Assembly (NCBI RefSeq): GCF_000612545.2
Contig: NZ_CP097800.1
Span: 4,786,501-4,850,500 of the forward strand
Direction: 5' to 3'
Source: Streptomyces sp. PCS3-D2
GTDB lineage: Bacteria > Actinomycetota > Actinomycetes > Streptomycetales > Streptomycetaceae
DNA length: 64,000 bases
Each line of letters starts with the position of its first letter. Position 1 is the first letter of the stretch. Below, piece after piece: positions 1-8,133 of this stretch. Both the position numbers and the translations under genes were made by a program. Below the pieces are notes generated by a model. That model did not search any database, was not told where the DNA came from, and was given only the letters and a program-made list of their open reading frames with translations.

Positions 1-1
1 C

Positions 2-289
2 GGCGGCGAACTGGACCTGCGCGAGGCGGACTTCGCGCAGCGCGAGGTGGTGATCAACTGCGTCGCGGTCATGGGCGGCATCGAGATCACGGTGCCGCCG
101 GGGGTGGACGTGGACGTCCGGGGCTTCGGCTTCATGGGCGCCTTCGACCAGCGCGACAGCCCGGGCCCGACCCACCCGGGCGCTCCGCGGGTGGTGGTGA
201 CGGGCTTCGCGTTCTGGGGCGGTGTCGAAGTCAAGATCAAGAAGCCCAAGCGTCCCTTGGGCGGCCCGTCCCTCCGCAAGGAGCTCTGA
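2..289 (+). CDS. DUF1707/LiaF-like protein, C-terminal fragment
   Basis: The open frame enters from the left edge, so the start and N-terminus lie outside the window. The visible 95 residues are a run of short beta-strand-like repeats rich in glycine and valine (GGIEITVPPG, GFAFWGGVEVK). These resemble the C-terminal 'cell-wall-active antibiotics response' domain of LiaF and of actinobacterial DUF1707 proteins, which are usually membrane-associated and linked to envelope stress. The protein ends in a basic Lys/Arg stretch. The family call rests on the repeat pattern only; the DUF1707 N-terminal domain cannot be seen. Confidence 0.7.
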   Translation, partial: GGELDLREADFAQREVVINCVAVMGGIEITVPPGVDVDVRGFGFMGAFDQRDSPGPTHPGAPRVVVTGFAFWGGVEVKIKKPKRPLGGPSLRKEL

Positions 290-830
290 GCTTCCGGGGA
301 GGCCGTCCCCGCGGTCGGTGGTTCGGCCGGAGCGTCCGCCCGCGCGGCACGCCGCGGGGGCGGGAGGGGCGCGCCCGCAGGGCGAGCGAGCATCGCCCCG
401 TACGGGCCGTTCCGGCCGTAGGTGCGAGCCGAGGAGGCACCCCGCGCGGGGCGCCACCGCGCGCCGGATCCTGTGCGGGCCGCTGCTTCCACCCGGCTCC
501 CGCCGCGTCCCCGGCAGGGGCGGGCACGAGAGGCCGGGCGGACCGGGACCGTCTCCCCCGCGGGGGCGGTACGGCGGGTCGGGCCCACTCGGGCCCGCTC
601 CCGCAGGAGCGGACGGGCGGTCCGGTCCGGACGGGGACCGTCAGCCCCGCGGGGGCGGCCCGGCGCGTCCGGACCGGGACCGTCACCCTCGCGGGGCGGA
701 GAGCCGGGCCCGGGCCGCCCGGACCGCTGCCCCCGCGGGAGCGGAAGGGCGTGGCGGGAACTCCGCCGCCCTCTCAGGAGTCGGATGCTATGCAGACAAA
801 CCGGCACGCCCCCGGGGAAGGCAGGAGCAC
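290..830. other. 541-bp GC-rich intergenic region
   Basis: No convincing gene is present here. Open frames cross the region in several phases, but they look like GC-driven artefacts without ribosome binding sites. The stretch is very GC-rich and contains the degenerate direct repeats listed separately at 541-744. The last 20 bases carry a good Shine-Dalgarno sequence (GGCAGGAG) for the DUF445 gene that follows. Confidence 0.6.
541..744. repeat. Degenerate direct repeats (GACCGGGACCGTC...CCGCGGGG)
   Basis: A unit close to GACCGGGACCGTC followed by CCCCGCGGGGGCGG occurs at 541-574, 630-660 and 672-699. A shorter relative lacking the first half lies at 722-744. Each copy contains a small CCCCGCGGGG inverted repeat. 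Spacing between copies is irregular, so this is not a CRISPR. It may be a decayed intergenic repeat family or a set of hairpins in the leader of the downstream gene; function is unknown. Confidence 0.45.
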
Positions 831-2204
831 GTGGACAACCGCAGCACAACCGGCGACGGCGCCGGCGGCGCAGCCGCCGGTACGGCCGGCGGCACCGCCC
901 CGCCACCACCACTGCCGCCCTCGTCCCCCGCCCGCGGAGCATTCGTGTTCAACGCCGCCGACGAGGAGCGCCGCCGCGGCGTCCGCCGGATGAAGGCCAC
1001 CGCGACCGGCCTCCTGCTCCTGGTCGCGCTGGTGTACGTACTGGCCACGTACGCCCAGCACGCCTGGGGCGCCGGTGGCTGGGCCGGCTACGTCGCCGCG
1101 GCTGCGGAAGCCGGCATGGTCGGCGCGCTCGCGGACTGGTTCGCCGTCACCGCCCTCTTCAAGCGGCCGCTCGGCCTACCCATCCCGCACACCGCGATCA
1201 TCCCGACCAAGAAGGACCAGCTCGGCGTCACCCTGGGCGAGTTCGTCGGCGAGAACTTCCTCTCCGCCGACGTGGTCCGGGCCCGCCTCCACGCCCTCGG
1301 CATCGGCGGCCGCCTCGGTGCCTGGCTGGCCGAGCCCGCGCACGCCGACCGGGTCACGGCCGAACTGGCCACGGCCCTGCGCGGCGCACTGACCGTCCTG
1401 CGGGACTCCGACGTGCAGGCAGTGGTCGGCGAGGCCATCACCCGGCGGGCCGAGTCCGCCGAGATCGCGCCGGGCATCGGCAAGACCCTGCAGAAGATCG
1501 TCTCGGACGGCGGTCACCGCCGCGCCGTCGACCTCGTCTGCGCCAAGGCGCACGACTGGCTGATCACCCACGGAGACTCGATCACGGACGCCGTCCAGGG
1601 CGGAGCCCCCGGCTGGACCCCCCGGTTCGTCGACCGCAAGGTCGGCGAGCGCGTCTACAAGGAGCTGCTCCGCTTCGTCACGGAGATGCGGGACATGCCC
1701 GAGCATCCGGCGCGCGCGGCGGTCGACCGCTTCCTGCGTGATTTCGCGGCCGACCTGCAGTCGGACACGGCGACGCGCGCCAAGGTGGAACGCCTCAAGT
1801 CCGAGATCCTGGCCCGCGACGAGGTCCAGGACGTCATCGCCTCCGCCTGGTCCGCGATCCGCTCGATGATCATCTCGGCGGCGGAGGACGAGCAGAGCGA
1901 GCTGCGTCTGAGGGTCCGCGCCTCGCTGATCTCCCTGGGCGCGCGCCTGGCCACCGACGGTCGCCTCCAGGCGAAGGTGGAGGGCTGGATCGAGGGTGCG
2001 GTCGTCTACGTGGTCACCACCTACCGGGCGGAGATCACCTCGCTGATCACCGACACGGTGGCGGCCTGGGACGCCGAGCACACCTCCCGCAAGATCGAGG
2101 CCCACATCGGCCGCGACCTGCAGTTCATCCGCATCAACGGCACGGTGGTCGGCGCCCTGGCGGGCCTGCTGATCTACACGGTCTCCCGCGCCTTCGGCGC
2201 CTAG
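831..2204 (+). CDS. DUF445 family membrane protein
   Basis: The 457-residue product is a DUF445 (YjiN-like) membrane protein of unknown function. After a Gly/Pro-rich N-terminus, residues about 58-75 form a transmembrane helix. Residues 98-125 carry the family signature region (GALADWFAVTALF, then PHTAIIP). A long helical central region follows, and a second transmembrane helix lies near the C-terminus (VVGALAGLLIYTVSRAF). The GTG at 831 is chosen because GGCAGGAG lies a few bases upstream; the longer open frame to the left is the GC-rich intergenic region read through. The last codons overlap the stop of the opposite-strand AbiEi remnant. Confidence 0.85.
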   Translation: MDNRSTTGDGAGGAAAGTAGGTAPPPPLPPSSPARGAFVFNAADEERRRGVRRMKATATGLLLLVALVYVLATYAQHAWGAGGWAGYVAAAAEAGMVGALADWFAVTALFKRPLGLPIPHTAIIPTKKDQLGVTLGEFVGENFLSADVVRARLHALGIGGRLGAWLAEPAHADRVTAELATALRGALTVLRDSDVQAVVGEAITRRAESAEIAPGIGKTLQKIVSDGGHRRAVDLVCAKAHDWLITHGDSITDAVQGGAPGWTPRFVDRKVGERVYKELLRFVTEMRDMPEHPARAAVDRFLRDFAADLQSDTATRAKVERLKSEILARDEVQDVIASAWSAIRSMIISAAEDEQSELRLRVRASLISLGARLATDGRLQAKVEGWIEGAVVYVVTTYRAEITSLITDTVAAWDAEHTSRKIEAHIGRDLQFIRINGTVVGALAGLLIYTVSRAFGA

Positions 2205-2503
2205 CGCGGCGACCTCGGAGCGCCGCGGATGCCGCGAAGCGCGAGGGCCGCACCGCCGGTCAGCGCGGTGCCGGTCCCGGCGAGCGGGTCCGCGGTGGGC
2301 GGGGCGGCGTACAGCACGGCGGACAGGGCCTGCTGCCGGGCATCGGGCGGGCCGGTCTGTGGCAGGTACACGCCCGGTAGGAGCCGCTGCCCGGGGCCTC
2401 CGCGGCGGCTGCGGCCGCTGATGGTGGCGGCCGGGACGCCGGCCTGCCGGAGCTGGTGGTGGGTGGTCGTGTTCAGCCGGCGTCGGGCGAAACGCGTGTT
2501 CAT
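2201..2503 (-). pseudogene. Truncated AbiEi-like antitoxin remnant
   Basis: The 100 codons match the N-terminal part of actinobacterial AbiEi-family (type IV toxin-antitoxin antitoxin) proteins. These have a helix-turn-helix beginning like HQLRQAGVPAATI, then a GQRLLPGVYL segment and an LTGGAALALRGI segment. Family members are usually about 280-320 residues and continue into a catalytic-like C-terminal domain. Here the frame stops right after GAPRSPR, overlapping by four bases the end of the convergent DUF445 gene. No AbiEii toxin gene lies nearby. It is most likely a decayed or truncated copy, though expression of a short protein cannot be excluded. Confidence 0.55.
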
Positions 2504-2537
2504 GGCCCCGGTATGCCCGGTCGCGGGCGGTCGACGC

Positions 2538-3074
2538 TCAGGCCGAGGGGTGGTTCGGGGCGAGGAAGACGGCGACCGCGTTCCGCGTGCCGGGCAGCGG
2601 TTTCACCTCGTGCCAGCCGAGCCGGTGGTAGGTGGCCACGGTGTCGGTGGCCACCCGGGAGGTCAGCAGCCAGGCCCGCTCGGCGGGGGCGTCGGCGGTG
2701 ATCTCCGCCAGCAGGGCGCGCCCGGTGCCGTGGCCGCGCGCGTGCGGGCGTACGGCGAGTTCGTCGATCTCCAGGGCGCCGATGAGGAGCTCGCGGACGC
2801 GCTGTCGGCCGAGCTGCGCGGCGACCTGCCCGTAGGCGCGGTCCGTGGGGAAGGCGCGGGGGGTCAGCCAGGCCGTGGCGAACCCGTCGACGCCGAGGGG
2901 CGACTGTGCAAAGGCGGTGCGGAAGCCGGTGCGCCGGCTGTCCGCCTGGAGCCGTACGGCGAACTGGCGAATGGTTTCTTCATTTTCGTTCCACGGCGGC
3001 GCCGAGAAGACCTCGCCGTAGACGTCGGCCAGTTCGTCCACCAGGTCGAGGACGGCCGGTCCATAGCAGATCAC
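2538..3074 (-). CDS. GNAT family N-acetyltransferase
   Basis: The 178-residue product has the size and layout of a single-domain GNAT acetyltransferase. The acetyl-CoA-binding motif A is visible as ELAVRPHARGHGTGRALL (pattern V-x-P-x-x-R-G-x-G-x-G), followed by a beta-strand (AWLLTSR) and the late Y-x-x-x-G-W motif (YHRLGW). The GTG start at 3074 is supported by AAGGAG eight bases upstream. The substrate cannot be inferred. It stands alone between the AbiEi remnant and a divergent small membrane protein gene. Confidence 0.85.
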   Translation of the reverse strand: MICYGPAVLDLVDELADVYGEVFSAPPWNENEETIRQFAVRLQADSRRTGFRTAFAQSPLGVDGFATAWLTPRAFPTDRAYGQVAAQLGRQRVRELLIGALEIDELAVRPHARGHGTGRALLAEITADAPAERAWLLTSRVATDTVATYHRLGWHEVKPLPGTRNAVAVFLAPNHPSA

Positions 3075-3260
3075 GTGTGCAGCTCCTTGGGCCGGCTTGG
3101 GCGGCTTGGGTCGTATCGCCCCTGTCGAAGGCCGAATCTACGCCTGGGGTGTTCCCCGGTCGGGAGGTCCACAGATCCGGAGGGTGTGCGACAAATCCGA
3201 CTTCCGTACGGTGTCGTGGGCCACCCGTATCGGCCCGCCCGGCCCGGCGTTGAGCCCGGC

Positions 3261-3452
3261 GTGCGCAACAACCTCCTGAGCAGGGCACTGATGGGTCTCG
3301 CCGCCTGCGCGGTGGCGTTCTTCGTGGTCCTGGGCGTCGTGGCCGTACTGCCGCGGTCCCTCCAGGACGCGCTGCCCGACGGCGTCCTGGGCGGGGCGGC
3401 CGTCGTGCTGGCGGTGGCGGCTGCGCGCCGGTTCGCCCGCCGGGCGCGTTAG
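3261..3452 (+). CDS. Small hypothetical membrane protein (63 aa)
   Basis: The predicted 63-residue protein has two hydrophobic segments (about residues 10-30 and 41-55) and a strongly basic tail (RRFARRAR), as expected for a small two-helix membrane protein. The GTG at 3261 is the most plausible start; only a weak ribosome binding site precedes it. A longer frame extends upstream but overlaps the opposite GNAT gene and has atypical composition. No family is recognised. Confidence 0.5.
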   Translation: MRNNLLSRALMGLAACAVAFFVVLGVVAVLPRSLQDALPDGVLGGAAVVLAVAAARRFARRAR

Positions 3453-3491
3453 CCTCGTCCGGTGACGTTCGAACGGCTGGAGGTCCCCGCC

Positions 3492-3788
3492 ATGGAGCAG
3501 TTCCCCACATCGGTCGTAGCCGCAGGCGGCCTCGTCGGAGGGTACGCCGCAGCCCGCTGGACCGGCAGGCGGCCGCTCGGCGGTGTGGTTCTCGCGGCGG
3601 CCGGCACCGTCGCCGCGCGCGAGTGGCACCGCCGCACGTCGCCGACGACGACGGCCCTGCTGGGCGCGGCCTACGTCGCGGCGTTCGCGGGCTCGCACCC
3701 CCTGGCGAAGAAGATCGGTGCCTGGCCCGCGGTCTGCACGGCGGCAGCCGCCGTGGCCGCCGCAGCCTACGCGGTGGCAGACCGCTAG
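3492..3788 (+). CDS. Hypothetical alanine-rich membrane protein (98 aa)
   Basis: The ATG at 3492 is preceded by GGAGG at good spacing, so it is preferred over the in-frame GTG at 3462. The 98-residue protein is Ala/Gly-rich with two or three hydrophobic stretches (SVVAAGGLVGGYAAA, ALLGAAYVAAFAG, AAAVAAAAYAV) separated by short basic loops. It probably sits in the membrane. No named domain is recognised. It lies 39 bases after the preceding small membrane protein gene and may be co-transcribed with it. Confidence 0.65.
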   Translation: MEQFPTSVVAAGGLVGGYAAARWTGRRPLGGVVLAAAGTVAAREWHRRTSPTTTALLGAAYVAAFAGSHPLAKKIGAWPAVCTAAAAVAAAAYAVADR

Positions 3789-3866
3789 GGCGGTCGGAAT
3801 TTCACCGCGAACGTTGGGCGGACCGCCCCTTCTGGATCGTTCTCCAGAGAGGCGATATTCCGCCCC

Positions 3867-4862
3867 CTACTCCCCGTGGCACTCCGAGTACGGCTTGCCC
3901 GAGGTGCACCAGCAGGGGGCCGTGGGGGTGGGGGGCCAGGGGGTGGCCTTGCCGCGGGCCGCGAGGGTCGTGGCGTATTCGGCCAGGAGGCTGGGGGACG
4001 CGGGGGAGGTCTTCTCGGAGGCCGCGAAGGCCTCGTACGAGGGGACGCTCGCCGTGACGATGCCCAGGTTGGTGGTGCCCGAGGCGGCGAGGGCACGCAG
4101 GGAGGTCTCGATGTCGCGCAGGTGGGCCTCGTGCGAGGCGTACTCCGCGCCGAGCGTCGGGTAGCTGGTCAGCAACTCGGACAGTTCGCGCTGCGGCCAG
4201 TGGAGGATCGCCACCGGGAACGGGCGGGACAGGGCCGCACGGCGGTCGCCCAGTTCGGCGCGCAGGCGGGCGATCTCGGCGCGCAGCTCTGCGGGGTCGT
4301 CGGAGCCGAGGGCCCAGATGCGCTTGGGGTCGTGGAGCTCGTCGAGTGGGATGGGGCCGATGTGGCGCGTGTCGGCGACCATGTCCCAGTCGTCGTGCGG
4401 GCGCCCGAGGAGGCGGCGCACGCGGTGGCGGCCCGTCAGGAGGGCGGTCGTGGCCGGGGTGAGCGGGGTGGAGTCCGCGATCAGGAGCGTCGCGGCCTGA
4501 GTGAAGCAGTTCTCCGCGTCCTCCAACTCGTCGTGCGTCTCCAGGGCTTCCGCGATGACCTCCCACGGGGCCGGGTCCTTGGGGGAGGCGGCGCGGATGC
4601 CCGAGATGAGGGCGCGGGCCTCGGGCTCGTGGCCGTACTCCCAGAGGTTCGCCGCCTGGAGGGCCTTGATCAGGTGGGGGTCGGACGGTGAGGAGGACAG
4701 GAGCTGGTCGTAGAGGGTGCTCGCCCGGTCCCGTTCGTCGGCCAGTTCGAGGTGGGCCGCGGCCTGGAGGAGCAAGGGCTCCTGGTCCTCGGGGTAGCGG
4801 GTCGCCGTGCGGATGAGGCGCTCGGCTTCGGCGATGTGCTCGGCAGGCGTGTCGGGGCGCAT
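3867..4862 (-). CDS. TPR-like protein with C-terminal SEC-C zinc motif
   Basis: The 331-residue protein has an N-terminal helical region with tetratricopeptide-like pairs (AEAERLIRTAT, LLLQAAAHLELADE, ALISGIRAASP) over roughly the first 120 residues. It ends in a SEC-C zinc-binding motif, CWCTSGKPYSECHG (C-x-C, then C-H). SEC-C tails occur on SecA and on many adaptor-like proteins and usually mediate protein or nucleic-acid contacts; the partner here is unknown. No ribosome binding site precedes the ATG, but a TACGGT -10-like element lies about eight bases upstream, suggesting a leaderless transcript. It is divergent from the class E sortase gene. Confidence 0.75.
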   Translation of the reverse strand: MRPDTPAEHIAEAERLIRTATRYPEDQEPLLLQAAAHLELADERDRASTLYDQLLSSSPSDPHLIKALQAANLWEYGHEPEARALISGIRAASPKDPAPWEVIAEALETHDELEDAENCFTQAATLLIADSTPLTPATTALLTGRHRVRRLLGRPHDDWDMVADTRHIGPIPLDELHDPKRIWALGSDDPAELRAEIARLRAELGDRRAALSRPFPVAILHWPQRELSELLTSYPTLGAEYASHEAHLRDIETSLRALAASGTTNLGIVTASVPSYEAFAASEKTSPASPSLLAEYATTLAARGKATPWPPTPTAPCWCTSGKPYSECHGE

Positions 4863-4909
4863 GGTTCACACCGTACTGCCGCTGGTCAGTTGGTGGGGGA
4901 GGACTTAGG

Positions 4910-5689
4910 GTGCCGCCCGTGCGCGATCACATACCTGTGGTGGTCCAGGGGCGGGGTCGACAGGCGCGCCGGGTCGGCCCGGCGCGGATCCTGTGGGCGA
5001 CCGCCGAGCTGACCGTCACCGCGGGCGTGGTGGTGTTGTTGCTGGTGGTGCACCAGATGTGGTGGACCAACCGGCAGGCCGTCGCTGCGGCGCAGGAGCA
5101 GGTCCGGGTCCTGGAGCAGGACTGGCGGGCCGATCCCCGTCCTTCCGGTTCGCCGTCCGCTTCTTCTCCCCCCGCCTCCCCTTCCGGCCCCTCGGCCGTT
5201 CCTGCTCCCCGGCCGGAGCCCGGGTCCGCCGCCGAGCCGTCGGGGGCGCGCGAGCGGGCCTACGCCGTCCTGCGCATCCCGCGCCTCGGCCTCGTCGCGC
5301 CCGTAGCGCAGGGAATCGACCGGCGGGCCGTCCTCGACCGGGGGTACGTGGGGCAGTACCCCGGGACCGCCGGGCCCGGGGAGCGGGGGAACTTCGCTCT
5401 GGCCGGACACCGCAACACCCACGGCGAGCCGTTCCGGTACGTCAACCGGCTGCGGCCGGGCGACGAGCTGATCGTCGACGTGCGGGGGCGCAGGTACACC
5501 TACGTGGTGGGAAAGGTCCTGGGCGAGACGACCGCACGGGACACCGGGGTGATCGCGCCGGTGCCGCGGAGCGTGGTGAAGCCGGAGTACGGGTACGACG
5601 AGCCCGGCGCGTACATCACCCTGACCACGTGCACGCCCGAGTACAGCTCGAAGTACCGGCTGGTGGTCTGGGGGACCCTCAGACCATGA
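4910..5689 (+). CDS. Class E sortase
   Basis: This is a membrane-anchored transpeptidase expected to attach LAxTG-tailed proteins to the cell wall. The 259-residue product has a transmembrane segment (about 34-50), a Ser/Pro-rich linker (75-115) and a sortase beta-barrel. The catalytic triad is visible as His167 (LAGHRNTH), Cys241 (ITLTTC) and Arg250 (SSKYRLVVW). GTG 4910 follows a strong GGGGGAGGA site. A likely substrate with an LAHTG tail is encoded at 10846-11604. A second sortase (class F) lies at 21929-22606. Confidence 0.9.
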   Translation: MPPVRDHIPVVVQGRGRQARRVGPARILWATAELTVTAGVVVLLLVVHQMWWTNRQAVAAAQEQVRVLEQDWRADPRPSGSPSASSPPASPSGPSAVPAPRPEPGSAAEPSGARERAYAVLRIPRLGLVAPVAQGIDRRAVLDRGYVGQYPGTAGPGERGNFALAGHRNTHGEPFRYVNRLRPGDELIVDVRGRRYTYVVGKVLGETTARDTGVIAPVPRSVVKPEYGYDEPGAYITLTTCTPEYSSKYRLVVWGTLRP

Positions 5690-5773
5690 CCCGGGCCCCG
5701 CCGTTGTCGGTGGACCCGGTTACCATCGACCGAGGACGGTGCAGTTCACGGATGTGACGAGGGGGAGGTTCGC

Positions 5774-6118
5774 ATGGGTCGGTCACGACGCTTCGACGTT
5801 CCGCCCGCCCGGATCGCCCGGCTGCTCTCCGTACTGCTCCCGCTCGTGCTGCTCGGGGGAGCCCTCGGCCTGTTCGCGGGGGAGAGCGGGCTGGGCGCCG
5901 TGGTGGTCGCCCTCGCCGCGTCCGTCGCGTCCGTCTCCGTGGGCGCCGAGGCCCTGGCCGCCGCCGCGCGGCTCGTACGGCCCGTACCGCCGCACCGCAT
6001 ACGCACCGCGATCCGTGATCGCGAGCAGCGCACGGCGTTCCTGCCGCAGCGCGATCCCGACGCCTCGGGCCGTTCACGACCCAGGGCACCCGGCCGTCTC
6101 GCCCCGACGGCCGCGTAG
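5774..6118 (+). CDS. DUF6412 family small membrane protein
   Basis: The 114-residue product begins with a short basic segment and has two transmembrane helices (about 17-36 and 41-64), then a basic, Pro/Arg-rich cytoplasmic tail. Its form and position directly upstream of a YidC paralogue match proteins annotated as DUF6412 in Streptomyces (from memory). The ATG has a good GGGGGAGG site. It may share a transcript with the YidC paralogue and perhaps assists it, but that is inference. Confidence 0.7.
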   Translation: MGRSRRFDVPPARIARLLSVLLPLVLLGGALGLFAGESGLGAVVVALAASVASVSVGAEALAAAARLVRPVPPHRIRTAIRDREQRTAFLPQRDPDASGRSRPRAPGRLAPTAA

Positions 6119-6232
6119 GGGCGCGCAGTACTCCCCGCCTTCTGCTGACTGATCACTGTTGTCGCCCCTCGTGGGTCGTCACGCCGAAACGCAGTTCTTT
6201 CGACGTTCGACGAGACCCCTCGGAGGGCCCAC

Positions 6233-6985
6233 GTGTCCGTTCTCATCCACCTTGTCGCTGAGCTGGGCCGGCTTCTGGAGCCGGCCCTGGCCGAGTCCGC
6301 GACTGCTGCCGCGATCGTGCTGTTCACCGTGCTCGTACGGCTCGCCCTGCACCCGCTGAGCAGGGCCGCCTTCCGCGGTGCGACCCCGGTGGCCGGCCTC
6401 CTGCCCGTGCTGCTCCAGCTGCCGGTCTTCTTCCTCATGTACCAGGCGTTCTCGTCGGGGAACGAGCTGCTGGACCACCGGTTGTTCGCCGCCCCGCTGG
6501 GGTCCCGGTGGACCGACGCGCTCGGGGAGGGCGGCCTGTTCGGGGCGCAGGGGCTGGTGTTCCTCGCGCTCTTCGGGGCGATCGCGGTGGTAGCCGCGTG
6601 GAGTGCCGCGCGCGGCCGCCGGTCCGCCGCTGCGGCGGCTGCGGTTGCGGCCGCCCCGAAGAAGCCGGTGCATCCGGCGAAGGCCGCCAAGAAGGCCGGT
6701 GCCGGTGCCGGGAGTGCGGCGGTCGCGGGGCTGCCCGAGCTGAGCGCCGAGCAGCAGGAAGCCATGCGCAAGCTGGGCGGCGTCCTGCCCCTGCTGTCCT
6801 TCGGGACGCTGATCACCGCCGCCGTCGTGCCGCTGGCGGCCGGCCTCTACCTGCTCACCACCACCGCCTGGTCCGTGGCGGAGCGGGCCTGGTTGGAGTA
6901 CCGCAAGGGGCGTGTCGCGGCGCGGGTCGCGGCCGGAGCCGCCGCCGACCGGTCGGCCGACAGGGCTGTGCGTTCCAGTCTGTGA
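6233..6985 (+). CDS. YidC/Oxa1 family membrane insertase paralogue
   Basis: The 250-residue product resembles the conserved insertase core of YidC/Oxa1, which inserts and folds membrane proteins. The first core helix contains the groove arginine (VLFTVLVRLALHPLSRAAF). It is followed by LLPVLLQLPVFFLMYQAF, a typical YidC segment, and later hydrophobic helices, with a basic Ala/Lys-rich insertion around residues 125-165. It lacks a large extracellular domain, as is usual in Gram-positive YidC. GTG 6233 follows CGGAGGG. It is probably an accessory paralogue rather than the main copy, which usually lies near rnpA and the origin. Confidence 0.8.
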   Translation: MSVLIHLVAELGRLLEPALAESATAAAIVLFTVLVRLALHPLSRAAFRGATPVAGLLPVLLQLPVFFLMYQAFSSGNELLDHRLFAAPLGSRWTDALGEGGLFGAQGLVFLALFGAIAVVAAWSAARGRRSAAAAAAVAAAPKKPVHPAKAAKKAGAGAGSAAVAGLPELSAEQQEAMRKLGGVLPLLSFGTLITAAVVPLAAGLYLLTTTAWSVAERAWLEYRKGRVAARVAAGAAADRSADRAVRSSL

Positions 6986-7006
6986 ACAGGGTCTTGCGGA
7001 TGGGGT

Positions 7007-7042
7007 GGCCATCTTGGAGGATCGACCAATCCTCCGATGGCC
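7007..7042 (+). terminator. Strong hairpin after the yidC paralogue
   Basis: Two stacked seven-base arms, GGCCATC with GATGGCC and GGAGGAT with ATCCTCC, enclose a six-base loop, with a TT bulge on the left side. It starts 22 bases after the stop of the YidC paralogue. No T-tract follows, so it is either a Streptomyces-type terminator without U-run or an attenuator for the following gene. Confidence 0.55.
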
Positions 7043-7056
7043 GCAACCCATCGTCC

Positions 7057-7079
7057 GGCCCGGGGCATGCCCGTGGGCC
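7057..7079. promoter_or_regulatory. Palindrome upstream of the FAH-family gene
   Basis: A perfect ten-base palindrome GGGCATGCCC (7063-7072) is flanked by inverted arms GGCCC and GGGCC. It lies about 30 bases upstream of the FAH-family start, a position typical of an operator. The protein that would bind it is unknown. Confidence 0.35.
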
Positions 7080-7107
7080 GACCACCCACGACCACGGGAG
7101 AATGCCC

Positions 7108-7965
7108 ATGAAGCTGCTGCGTGTCGGACCGGTCGGGTCGGAGCGCCCCGCGCTGCTCGACCAGAACGGGACCCTGCGGGATCTGTCCGGCCTGATCACG
7201 GATGTGGACGGCGCGCTGCTCGCCGACGGCTCCGTGCTGTCCCGGGTGCGGGACGCGGCCGCGTCCGGTGAGCTTCCGGTCCTGGACGCCGAAGGGCTGC
7301 GAACCGGTGCGCCGGTCGGCCGCATCGGCAAGATCGTGGGCATCGGGCTGAACTACTTCGGCCACGCGGCGGAGATCGGCGCGGAGCCGCCGGCCGAGCC
7401 GATCCTCTTCCTGAAGGCCGCGGACACGGTGGTCGGCCCCGACGACACCGTGCTGATCCCGCGCGGCAGCGTGAAGACCGACTGGGAGGCCGAACTCGGC
7501 GTCGTCATCGGCAGCACCGCCCGCTACCTGGACACCGCGGAGCAGGGCCTGGCCCACGTCGGCGGCTACCTGCTGGTCAACGACGTCTCGGAGCGCGAGT
7601 TCCAGATCGAGCGCGGGGGCACCTGGGACAAGGGCAAGAACTGCGAGACCTTCACCCCGCTCGGCCCGTGGTTGGTCACCGCCGACGAGATCCCGGACCC
7701 GCAGGTCCTGGACGTGAAGCTGTGGGTCAACGGTGAGCTCAAGCAGGACGGCAACACCTCTGATCAGATCTTCCCGGTCGGTGAGGTGGTCCGGTACCTG
7801 AGCCGGTTCATGACCCTGTACCCGGGCGACGTCATCGTCACCGGCACACCGGCCGGCGTGGCGATGGGCCAGCCGGAGCCGAAGCCGTACCTGCGGGCCG
7901 GCGACGTCGTGGAGCTGGAGATCGAGCGGCTCGGCCGTCAGCGCCAGGAGGTCAAGGGCGCGTAA
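7108..7965 (+). CDS. Fumarylacetoacetate hydrolase family protein
   Basis: The 285-residue product belongs to the FAH superfamily, which cleaves or decarboxylates oxo-acids using a divalent metal. The family core is evident: GIGLNYFGHAAE (His86), the acidic metal ligands in TDWEAELGVVIG (Glu127, Glu129), LVNDVSERE (Asp159), and the late TGTPAGVAMG turn. The length fits the bacterial ureidoglycolate lyase/acylpyruvase-like subgroup, but the exact substrate cannot be assigned. Start 7108 is chosen over the in-frame ATG at 7102 because GGGAG at 7096-7100 is seven bases away from it. A palindrome and hairpin precede it. Confidence 0.85.
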   Translation: MKLLRVGPVGSERPALLDQNGTLRDLSGLITDVDGALLADGSVLSRVRDAAASGELPVLDAEGLRTGAPVGRIGKIVGIGLNYFGHAAEIGAEPPAEPILFLKAADTVVGPDDTVLIPRGSVKTDWEAELGVVIGSTARYLDTAEQGLAHVGGYLLVNDVSEREFQIERGGTWDKGKNCETFTPLGPWLVTADEIPDPQVLDVKLWVNGELKQDGNTSDQIFPVGEVVRYLSRFMTLYPGDVIVTGTPAGVAMGQPEPKPYLRAGDVVELEIERLGRQRQEVKGA

Positions 7966-8133
7966 CCGCCGTACGGGACGCGGAGGACGGGCGAGGGACG
8001 GGCGAGGGCCGGGCAGGGCGGCCGTCGGGGCGGCCCCGCCCGTCCCGCCCGCGCCGGCTCACGCGCGTGCCCGGGACGTCACGCGGTCCCGTGCTGCCTG
8101 CGGCCTTCGGTGTTCCAGGTGCTCTCCATGCCC

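Noticed and set aside
541-744. Possible CRISPR array
   Set aside because: The repeats are degenerate, irregularly spaced and not separated by unique spacers of constant length.
222-830. N-terminal extension of the DUF445 gene and alternative genes in 290-830
   Set aside because: The sequence before 831 is repeat-like Arg/Pro/Gly translation; the ribosome binding site supports GTG 831.
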